Below are positions 1-4,901 of a stretch of 5,071 nt of DNA, piece by piece (within the stretch, counting starts at the first letter, position 1; every line of letters starts with the position of its first letter). Both the position numbers and the translations under genes were made by a program. The DNA is from Vibrio sp. 10N.286.49.B1 (GTDB lineage Bacteria; Pseudomonadota; Gammaproteobacteria; Enterobacterales; Vibrionaceae). The stretch spans positions 304,125-309,195 of the forward strand of contig NZ_MCUW01000078.1 in NCBI RefSeq assembly GCF_002873335.1, written 5' to 3'. The notes under the pieces were generated by a model. That model searched no databases and was not told where the DNA came from. It worked only from the letters and a program-made list of their open reading frames with translations.

Positions 1-548
1 TCAAAAACGGCTTGAAGAAGCAATATCAGAAATATTTAATTCGCGGACAATAAATACGTTTGGCGGCGATAAATATGTCACTCAAGAAAATGGCCATGGT
101 CGCACTGAAACACGAGTCAGTATGGTTGAACACAATACTGATTTTTTGGGAGACTTAGCGTTTAATTGGTCCAATTTATCAACTGTTGGTGTTGTATTTT
201 CAATTCGCCAAGAAGGTGACAAGCTACCAGAAACGATGCAAGTTAAATACTACATCAGTTCAGCGTCACTGAGCGCAAAAACTTTGCTTGAAAATACCAG
301 AGCACATTGGAGCATCGAGAATCAAATGCATTGGCGCTTGGATGTTGGCTTCAATGAAGATGCTTGTCGAATACGCAGAGAGCAAGCAGGAGAAAACTTT
401 GCTGTGGTGCGTCATATCGCTTTAAATTTACTCACAGCAGAAAAATCATTTAACGGTGGGATCAAGAGGAAGCAGAAGAAAGCAAATAGAAGCAACGCTT
501 ATCTTTCTCAAGTCCTTGCAGGGCAAGGGGCTTCGTAATCTTGCCCTG
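1..548 (+). mobile_element. Right part of an ISAs1-family insertion sequence
   Basis: The element enters from the left edge and probably ends at 548. The sequence CTTGCCCTG at 540-548 is the likely terminal inverted repeat, since ISAs1-family ends commonly begin CAGGG. Directly after it, a different coding sequence opens mid-protein, which fits insertion into a cassette gene. A second copy of the same 9 bases in inverted orientation (CAGGGCAAG, 519-527) overlaps the transposase 3' end, so the tip can form a 9-bp hairpin with a 12-base loop. The left end and the 8-10 bp target duplication typical of the family cannot be checked here. Confidence 0.75.
2..538 (+). CDS. ISAs1-family transposase, C-terminal part (5' end outside window)
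   Basis: This is the DDE transposase that moves an ISAs1-type (H-repeat-like) insertion sequence. The frame is open from base 2, so the gene enters from upstream; 178 residues are visible, roughly the C-terminal half of a family whose members are near 370 aa. The sequence shows the family stretch ENGHGRTETR, then a beta-strand region, then the C-terminal signature HWSIENQMHWRLDVGFNEDA. In that signature the Glu at 317-319 is the likely last acidic residue of the DDE triad. The conserved HIALNLL helix and a basic tail (KRKQKKANR) follow. An internal ATG at 122 is not the real start, because clear family sequence precedes it. The stop at 536-538 lies 10 bases before the inferred IS end. Whether the transposase is intact cannot be judged from this window. 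Family assignment is firm; the exact IS name is not known. Confidence 0.9.
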   Translation, partial: QKRLEEAISEIFNSRTINTFGGDKYVTQENGHGRTETRVSMVEHNTDFLGDLAFNWSNLSTVGVVFSIRQEGDKLPETMQVKYYISSASLSAKTLLENTRAHWSIENQMHWRLDVGFNEDACRIRREQAGENFAVVRHIALNLLTAEKSFNGGIKRKQKKANRSNAYLSQVLAGQGAS

Positions 549-748
549 GGAGTGAACATGCTTTTGGCTTTATAGATTGTCCAAAATGTAACACTGAAGG
601 TGAGTTAGTATATGATGCCTGTAATGTTGGCATTAATGAGTTCATACGCGCTAAATGTAGTAGGTGTGGGGAGTTTTCTTTCGTTTCAGAATGTAAACAT
701 TGCAAAATTGTGCAATGCCACCCCGGATCTTGTGAGTTTTGTGGTTAA
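549..748 (+). pseudogene. 3' remnant of a zinc-ribbon, cysteine-rich cassette gene cut by the IS
   Basis: The reading frame that follows the IS stop stays open from 539 to the TAA at 746-748, and its product is clearly protein-like. About 65 residues lie beyond the IS end, with ten cysteines. Four CxxC pairs are visible (CPKC, CSRC, CKHC, CEFC), plus single Cys at 620 and 716 (the latter followed by His). This is the pattern of one or two zinc-binding ribbons or knuckles that hold metal through paired CxxC. There is no ATG in frame and no ribosome binding site, so the native 5' end was removed or displaced by the insertion, probably to the other side of the IS. The stop sits 5 bases before attC1, the normal place for a cassette gene. 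I do not recognise the family; nucleic-acid or protein binding is possible, but no function can be given. The gene is presumed dead unless it is read by a fusion start inside the IS. Confidence 0.7.
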
Positions 749-753
749 AAAGA

Positions 754-882
754 GGCTAACAAAGCGTTTAAGACAGATTCCCAACGCTTGGCATTTTTAG
801 TGTTATCGTTGGGTTTTGTGTTTACGGTGCAATGGTTTAGGTTTGGTGGCGGCGTTGCTCACTACTTAACGCGGCGTTATAT
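754..882 (+). other. attC1, integron recombination site (129 bp, VCR-like)
   Basis: This is the recombination site of the disrupted zinc-ribbon cassette. The R'' box GGCTAAC (754-760) runs into AAAGCGTTTAAG, and the inner box holds CCCAACGC. On the other arm are GCGTTGCTCAC and CTTAACGCGGCGTTAT, with the R' core GTTATAT at 876-882. The two arms (GCGTTTAAG with CTTAACGC; CCCAACGC with GCGTTG) are imperfect inverted repeats with unpaired bases, as expected of the folded bottom-strand substrate of IntI. Cleavage is expected between G876 and T877. It closely resembles attC4 in length and in the central region, including the shared GGTTTAGGT. Confidence 0.88.
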
Positions 883-1043
883 TTTTCTTCAGACTCCAGA
901 TGTTAAATGTGATTTGATTCATACCTTTGAACGTATAGCGCAATTACCCTAACTATTAAATGGTCTTTGTGATAAATGTATTAACCAAATAAATATTAAA
1001 TCTCTATTGCATAGCTTGTATGCTGTTGTGATGAGGAGGCTAG
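883..1043 (+). promoter_or_regulatory. AT-rich leader of the 603-aa cassette; possible promoter
   Basis: This 161-base stretch separates attC1 from the next gene, whereas the other cassettes here have leaders of roughly 14 to 24 bases. It holds no plausible ORF. A weak sigma70-like pair is TTGTGA (967-972) with TAAATA (990-995) at 17-base spacing; it is a poor match and is offered only as a candidate. A strong Shine-Dalgarno sequence, GAGGAGG, lies at 1033-1039, four bases before the GTG start. The long leader suggests a cassette that carries its own promoter, but the sequence alone does not prove it. Confidence 0.3.
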
Positions 1044-2855
1044 GTGGAAATTAATACTATCGCAGTTGAGAAACATAATGTAGCACCCTACTTATCTGTC
1101 CTGTTGGGCGCAAAATCAACTAAGGAAAAATCATGCTCAGTGCATGAAGTGATTCTCCAATTATTGAAGGAAGAGTCTTCTGATGAAATGACTGTTGGTT
1201 CAACAATCAATGATGAAGTTGGAGAGCTAGGAACAGTAAAAATCACATCTTATACAATCGCTAAGGAACCTAGTTGGGCTAAAGGTTTGGATCTTAAAGA
1301 TCTAGAGCACCACGTCTTCGTTAGCTTTAATGTTAGAGACCACCTTGCTTTTTATTTCTCTGAAAAAGGTAAAAAAGATACTATCCGAGAGTTTTTTGGG
1401 AAAAAGCGCTTACCAAACCTCTTCCCCATCCCAATAAGCAAGCTGAATGGCAATTTCATTAACGAAGACGAAATTAAAATGCTATGGCTATCGGGAATAC
1501 ACGGTAGAGATAACTTTAAAGCAGATTCTAAAGTTTTAGGTGGTAAAAGTGTTGCAGACACCCTAGATCCTTTGATTGATCAGTCGTATATGATGTCAGC
1601 AGTACGCACTGAAGTTTGGGGAACAAAATCAAAAAGCTCCGTCGGAATTAATCCATTTAAATCGTCAATATGGCGTGGACCTTGTAAAGATTGGATCACT
1701 TTTGAGAACAGGGTGTTAGAAATCTTAGACATACTGTCTATAAATAGTGTCGAATCAGAGAGTCCTATCGGGATATTGTCTTATCCAATATCTAAGCCCG
1801 ATGACTTAAAACATCCATATGATTTTTCTCTCGTAGATTACGATTTTTTACCTGAGGAAGACGGGCAACATCGTAAAGAACTGTTAAAAAAACTACAGTA
1901 TGACTTTCATGTTGAACTCGTGAATAGCTTCGTTGAAAGTGACATTTCACTCGATATTTTCTACTCAGGGAAAAAGGTAGGACATATATGCGTAGAAGTT
2001 GAAGTTGATGACTATAAAGTAAGCTTTAAAGTAAAAAGTGAAACACCTTTAACTAAAAAGTACTTTGACTTATATAAACGAGTGTTTGTCTATCCTGAAC
2101 TTGTTAAGTGCTGGTTTGAGTCGGGACATGCTGTTGTAAATGGCATGGTATTCAGAACTGGTTATCAAGATGTAGAATATGACAAGTTTTTATGGGCTGA
2201 TTTTGAAAAGTACGACATCAAAAAGGAAAAGCCTGGAGCAAATGCTCAAAAACCTTCATTAAAAGATATTGGTAAAGAAAAATCACTATTTTGTTGGGTA
2301 CAAAAATGTTGGAGTGGAAACTGGCTAACATCAAATGAATTTAATACTACGGAAAAGCCACAAGGTTGGCTTTATTGTGATGATGGCGCAGGGGAAAAAG
2401 CTGACTTCATTCATTATGTTCAGCATGGTCCACTTCACCTAATATCGTTAATTCACGTCAAAGCGTCAAAATCTGATAAGACATCTCGGAAAATATCCGT
2501 AGGTGCTCACGACGTTGTACTTAACCAAGCTGTTAAGAACCTCAGGTATACAGCTAGGAAAGTCCTCGTTGAAGATCTGAAAGCAAGGCATGACAATGCA
2601 GCTCATAAGGGATGCTGGCATAACGGAATTGAGGCAAAAGCAGAAGATTTCTTTAAAGTTCTACTGGATTTAAAAGATAACAAGCACGTTAAGAATCGTG
2701 TTGTAGTTGTTCAACCACACACTCAGAAAAGCGTTTACCTAAATAGTGCAGGTAGTAAAATCAAAACTCAGTTAGACGTGTTATTAGTCAGCGCCGAGAA
2801 TGCTATTAGATCCTCTGGAGCTGATTTCCATATCATTGGTTTAGCCGACAACTAA
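1044..2855 (+). CDS. Large cassette protein with C-terminal PD-(D/E)XK-like nuclease domain; candidate defence gene
   Basis: The product is 603 aa, starting at GTG 1044 behind GAGGAGG (1033-1039); no better start is near. I cannot name the gene. Residues 1-400 show no signal peptide, no convincing membrane segment and no Walker A motif. Two blocks look conserved-type: around 144-210, with MLWLSGIHGRDNFK and NPFKSSIWRGP, and a beta-rich stretch at 285-335. Residues 412-603 resemble a restriction-endonuclease-fold domain. SLFCWVQKCW (414-423) is followed by GWLYCDDGAGEKADFIHY (441-458), then a hydrophobic strand LISLIHVKAS (466-475), and a helix LNQAVKNLRY (493-502). In the PD-(D/E)XK pattern, Asp454 and Lys473 would be active-site residues, with His471 where Glu or Asp is usual; Gln495 and Tyr502 resemble a QxxxY-like helix. 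A distal strand VVVVQPH (553-559) and the end IIGLAD complete the domain. A role in cutting phage or foreign DNA is inference from the fold and the integron location. The gene is alone in its cassette, and its stop abuts attC2. Confidence 0.85.
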   Translation: MEINTIAVEKHNVAPYLSVLLGAKSTKEKSCSVHEVILQLLKEESSDEMTVGSTINDEVGELGTVKITSYTIAKEPSWAKGLDLKDLEHHVFVSFNVRDHLAFYFSEKGKKDTIREFFGKKRLPNLFPIPISKLNGNFINEDEIKMLWLSGIHGRDNFKADSKVLGGKSVADTLDPLIDQSYMMSAVRTEVWGTKSKSSVGINPFKSSIWRGPCKDWITFENRVLEILDILSINSVESESPIGILSYPISKPDDLKHPYDFSLVDYDFLPEEDGQHRKELLKKLQYDFHVELVNSFVESDISLDIFYSGKKVGHICVEVEVDDYKVSFKVKSETPLTKKYFDLYKRVFVYPELVKCWFESGHAVVNGMVFRTGYQDVEYDKFLWADFEKYDIKKEKPGANAQKPSLKDIGKEKSLFCWVQKCWSGNWLTSNEFNTTEKPQGWLYCDDGAGEKADFIHYVQHGPLHLISLIHVKASKSDKTSRKISVGAHDVVLNQAVKNLRYTARKVLVEDLKARHDNAAHKGCWHNGIEAKAEDFFKVLLDLKDNKHVKNRVVVVQPHTQKSVYLNSAGSKIKTQLDVLLVSAENAIRSSGADFHIIGLADN

Positions 2856-2952
2856 ATATAACAAGGCATTTAAGAGTGATTCGCAACGCTTGGCAGTTTC
2901 GCTTCGCTCAAGTATAGCCAAGCGCCGCTCACACCTTAATGCGGCGTTATGT
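2856..2952 (+). other. attC2, integron recombination site (97 bp, short form)
   Basis: The site begins directly after the stop codon of the 603-aa gene with R'' ATATAAC (2856-2862) and ends with R' GTTATGT (2946-2952). The outer arms GCATTTAAG and CTTAATGC pair with one extra base. Deeper in the stem, CGCTTGGC (2887-2894) and GCCAAGCG (2917-2924) are a perfect 8-bp inverted repeat. The variable terminal part is only about 22 bases, which makes this site some 30 bases shorter than the other three. Expected cleavage is between G2946 and T2947, which bounds the preceding cassette as 877-2946. Confidence 0.9.
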
Positions 2953-2966
2953 ACTTTGGAGAGTAA

Positions 2967-3509
2967 ATGGATTTATCCTCAAATTTTAGAATGTTAGCGC
3001 TGTACAACCAGCGAATGAATAAGCAGTTAGTTGGTGTTTGCCGGAAGTTGACTCATGAGCAACTGCATCAGAACATCAACTCATTCTTCCCGACAATTAT
3101 GGCTCACTGGAATCACATCTTGTTCGGCGACTTGATTATGCTTCAGCGCCTTGTCGCAAATGAACTGGTAACAGTTGAAGCGACAGTTTTAGATAAATTA
3201 CCGGTTTCTAAGTCAGTCTCTGATACTTACGCTTCGAATTTGGATGAGCTCTCTGAATTACGAGAACTGGTAGACTCAATTTACATCAAAATTACTAATC
3301 AGTTTACAGCTGACAGTTGCAATCAAATAGTTAGGTATACGACCACAGAAGGGCAGATAATTGAAAGAACAGTTGGTGAGTTTTGCCAACATGTCTTCAA
3401 TCATCAAACACACCATAGAGGTCAGCTAACCTGTTTGTTGAGTCAGTTTGGTTTAGACTTTGGCTGTACCGATCTACCTGTGATCGTGCCAGAGGGAGCA
3501 CGTACATAA
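2967..3509 (+). CDS. DinB/YfiT-superfamily metal-binding protein
   Basis: This 180-aa protein has the length and motif layout of the DinB/YfiT four-helix-bundle superfamily. The members bind a divalent metal through three histidines. Here they are probably His50 in the first block (AHWNHILFGD), and His146 and His150 in NHQTHHRGQLT, the typical HxxxHRGQ block. The end (LLSQFGLDFGCTDLPVIVPE) is also typical of the subgroup. Some relatives are thiol-dependent transferases (for example with bacillithiol or mycothiol) and many have no known function, so the substrate here is unknown. Despite the name, it is unrelated to DNA polymerase IV, also called DinB. The ATG at 2967 follows GGAG (2958-2961) with a 5-base spacer. 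The leader after attC2 is only 14 bases, so the gene must be read from an upstream promoter. The TAA stop lies inside the attC3 R'' box. It is a free-standing cytoplasmic protein with no signal peptide. Confidence 0.88.
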   Translation: MDLSSNFRMLALYNQRMNKQLVGVCRKLTHEQLHQNINSFFPTIMAHWNHILFGDLIMLQRLVANELVTVEATVLDKLPVSKSVSDTYASNLDELSELRELVDSIYIKITNQFTADSCNQIVRYTTTEGQIIERTVGEFCQHVFNHQTHHRGQLTCLLSQFGLDFGCTDLPVIVPEGART

Positions 3510-3629
3510 CAAATGCTTTAAGTGGACTCGTAACGCTTGGCAGTTTTGGAGCGACAGTTAGCTTATGTGTTTACGGTGGTCAACTTAAGTGCGGTGGTGC
3601 GTCACGCGCCACTTAAGCAGGCGTTAACT
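3504..3629 (+). other. attC3, integron recombination site (126 bp)
   Basis: R'' ACATAAC (3504-3510) overlaps the stop codon of the DinB-like gene, and R' GTTAACT lies at 3623-3629. The arms TGCTTTAAGTGG (3514-3525) and CCACTTAAGCA (3609-3619) pair with one extra base, and GTAACGC pairs with GCGTCAC further in. The site is more diverged from attC1 and attC4 than those are from each other. It contains a further CTTAAGTG at 3584-3591 that could pair with CACTTAAG (3610-3617), and a local hairpin GTGGTGCG/CGCGCCAC (3594-3612). Expected cleavage is between G3623 and T3624. Confidence 0.87.
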
Positions 3630-3645
3630 GTCAGGAGTGAAATTG

Positions 3646-4143
3646 ATGACATTAGTAGAATTAAAAGAATGGCTGCCATTTTTAGAAACGGCTCCAGAGG
3701 GAATTAGGGAGTACCTAACGGGAACTTTCTGGATGCTCGTATTTCTTGTATTGATTTGGGCTATTTTAAAAATTCTAACAAATAAAGAGTTTAAACAGCT
3801 TTACTCGATAGCTGGTTCTGGAGCTCAAATGTTTGGCTCGATTTCGAAAAAAGCAGCTAAGGGAGTAGCAGAAAGTTTGGAGCTGCCAGAACCATATCCT
3901 AGGTTGACAAAATTCTTTTCGATTTTGTTTATGCTTAATAATTATGCGGCATTTTTCTTATTTCTATCATTCTTTTTAGCATTTACAGTTTTATTGGTTA
4001 TGTCTGATATATCTAGTTTCTGGCAAAGAACAGGTGGTATGTTGTTTTCAGTTGTTTTAGGTTATTTTTCTTGGTTCTTTTTTGCTCAAGCAGAGCGAGA
4101 TCGTATCCGCATCTTTAAAAACAACGATGGGAAAGACAGTTAA
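3646..4143 (+). CDS. Three-helix membrane protein of unknown function, cassette-encoded
   Basis: The product is 165 aa from the ATG at 3646, which has AGGAG (3633-3637) eight bases upstream. An in-frame GTG at 3637 would overlap that Shine-Dalgarno, so it is unlikely to be the start. Three hydrophobic segments are visible: about 24-44 (GTFWMLVFLVLIWAILKIL), about 97-119 (a Phe-rich run ending in AFTVLLVM), and about 130-147 (GGMLFSVVLGYFSWFFF). Between the first and second lies a soluble loop of about 50 residues with basic patches (SKKAAKG). The C-terminus is charged (ERDRIRIFKNNDGKDS) and probably cytoplasmic. I do not recognise the family, and no catalytic motif is seen. The leader after attC3 is about 16 bases, so expression depends on outside promoters. 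The last codons and stop fall within a 23-bp tandem duplication that also copies the attC start. Small membrane proteins of unknown role are common integron cargo. Confidence 0.75.
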   Translation: MTLVELKEWLPFLETAPEGIREYLTGTFWMLVFLVLIWAILKILTNKEFKQLYSIAGSGAQMFGSISKKAAKGVAESLELPEPYPRLTKFFSILFMLNNYAAFFLFLSFFLAFTVLLVMSDISSFWQRTGGMLFSVVLGYFSWFFFAQAERDRIRIFKNNDGKDS

Positions 4144-4169
4144 CAAACGATGGGAAAGACAGTTAACAA
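4124..4169 (+). repeat. Perfect 23-bp tandem duplication at the gene end and attC4 start
   Basis: The unit, beginning ACGATGGGAAAGACAG, occurs at 4124-4146 and again, base for base, at 4147-4169. It spans the last five sense codons and stop codon of the membrane-protein gene plus the AGTTAAC core of the attC R'' box. As a result there are two R''-like boxes, at 4138-4144 and 4161-4167. The protein ends at the first copy, so the second is non-coding. Confidence 0.95.
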
Positions 4170-4289
4170 AGCATTTAAGAGTGATTCCCAACGTTTGGCA
4201 TTTTCAGTTCAAGGTTGGGTTTCGTGTTTAAGGTACTACTGGTTTAGGTCTGGTGGTAGCGTTGCTCACACCTTAATGCGGCGTTAGTT
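4161..4289 (+). other. attC4, integron recombination site (129 bp, VCR-like)
   Basis: R'' AGTTAAC (4161-4167) leads into AAAGCATTTAAG, and the far arm is CTTAATGCGGCGTTAG with R' GTTAGTT at 4283-4289. The inner boxes CCCAACG and GCGTTGCTCAC are present. The centre is closely similar to attC1. A second R'' box from the tandem duplication lies 23 bases upstream. Expected cleavage is between G4283 and T4284, giving a 660-bp cassette from 3624 to 4283. Confidence 0.9.
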
Positions 4290-4312
4290 GCCTTATCGAT
4301 TTCGGAGAATAA

Positions 4313-4457
4313 ATGGAAGTAATCATCGAACAAGAAATTGCGTTGCACCAATTCGAAGTCAGACAAGATAAATTAGAAATTGCGCGACTTATCCATCCAG
4401 ACTTTAAAGAAGTTGGTAAATCAGGTAATAGCTACGACTTCAAATCAATTGTTCAAA
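4313..4457 (+). pseudogene. 5' fragment of an NTF2/SnoaL-like (DUF4440-like) gene, interrupted
   Basis: The ATG at 4313 has a good ribosome site (CGGAG, 4303-4307) and follows attC4 by 23 bases. The first 48 residues contain ALHQFEVRQDK and RLIHPDFKEVGKSGNSYD. This is the opening of small DUF4440-like proteins of the NTF2/SnoaL cone fold, which are usually about 110-130 aa. From about 4458 the sequence becomes the leader of a RAYT element. The frame then runs 14 non-native codons (KKTKRTHTKSMKLV) to a TGA at 4499-4501, so a 62-aa chimeric peptide may be made but not a folded domain. The missing 3' part and its attC would be expected beyond the element, outside the window. The fold assignment is moderately sure; the function of the intact gene is unknown. 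Confidence 0.65.
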
Positions 4458-4901
4458 AAAAGACTAAAAGGACACACACCAAAAGTATGAAATTAGTTTG
4501 ATTTTTTCCAATTCGCCGACTCACCAACAACCCCACCAAAAGAGAACTGCTAAGTTATTTAAAACCTTCATAGCGGATCTCATTTTGACAACAGCCAGAA
4601 AACAGCTTATTTCCGTGGATGCAACTTCGTATTACCACTGCGTCACACGTTGTGTGAGGCGCAGTTTTTTGTGCGGCGATAAAAGACTAAAAGGACACAC
4701 ACCAAAAGTATGAAATTAGTTTGATTTTTTCCAATTCGCCGACTCACCAACAATCCCACTAAAAGAGAACTGCTATGTTATTTAAAACCTTCATAGCGGA
4801 CCTTATTTTGACAACAGCCAGAAAACAGCTTATTTCCGTGGATGCGACTTCGTATTACCACTGCGTCTCACGTTGTGTGAGGCGCAGTTTTTTGTGCGGC
4901 G
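4458..4901 (+). repeat. Tandem direct repeat of the RAYT element 5' region (two copies, about 221 bp)
   Basis: Copy 1 (4458-4678) and copy 2 (4681-4901) align without gaps at an offset of 223 bases, and I count seven mismatches. Both begin AAAAGACTAAAAGGACAC and end GTGCGGCG. Two bases (AT, 4679-4680) lie between them. Each copy holds the left end of the element, the untranslated leader and the first 42-43 codons of the transposase. After 4901 only copy 2 continues into the rest of the gene. Confidence 0.95.
4552..4680 (+). pseudogene. Truncated RAYT transposase, first copy, start codon lost
   Basis: This stretch encodes the first 43 residues of the transposase found downstream (KLFKTFIADL, then YYHCVTRCVRRSFLCGD). 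The start codon is AAG (4552-4554) in place of ATG. An in-frame TAA that sits just before the start in copy 2 (4760-4762) is CAA here, so the frame is open upstream to TTG 4498, which has no visible Shine-Dalgarno. Downstream the frame runs into the leader of copy 2 and ends at TGA 4711-4713. The region with the catalytic histidines and tyrosine is absent, so this is a dead remnant. Confidence 0.85.

Noticed and set aside
122..538. ATG at 122 as the start of a complete 138-aa gene
   Set aside because: Conserved ISAs1 transposase sequence continues in frame upstream to base 2, so this Met is internal.
508..705. A 65-codon ORF on the minus strand
   Set aside because: It is antisense to the IS end and the zinc-ribbon remnant, with no start signals. 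It is a shadow.
612..800. A 62-codon + strand ORF starting MMPVMLALMSSY
   Set aside because: It lies out of frame over the cysteine-rich remnant and runs into attC1; it has no ribosome site, and the overlapping frame has much stronger protein character.
1352..1561. A 69-codon minus-strand ORF
   Set aside because: It is fully inside the 603-aa gene on the opposite strand, with no ribosome site. Its hydrophobic character mirrors Lys- and Glu-rich codons of the real gene.
2872..2935. Rho-independent terminator after the 603-aa gene
   Set aside because: The strong inverted repeat there belongs to the attC2 stem and is not followed by a T-run.
2967..3509. DNA polymerase IV, because of the DinB name
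   Set aside because: The protein is 180 aa with the His-based DinB/YfiT pattern and no polymerase motifs; the shared name is historical.
4498..4713. A 71-codon ORF beginning at TTG 4498
   Set aside because: Its first part is the untranslated leader of the transposable element, open only because a stop was mutated. It is treated as part of the truncated RAYT copy, not as a gene.
4458..4901. CRISPR array or iteron origin suggested by the tandem direct repeats
   Set aside because: There are only two units, about 221 bp long, almost directly abutting and containing transposase coding sequence, so this is an element duplication.
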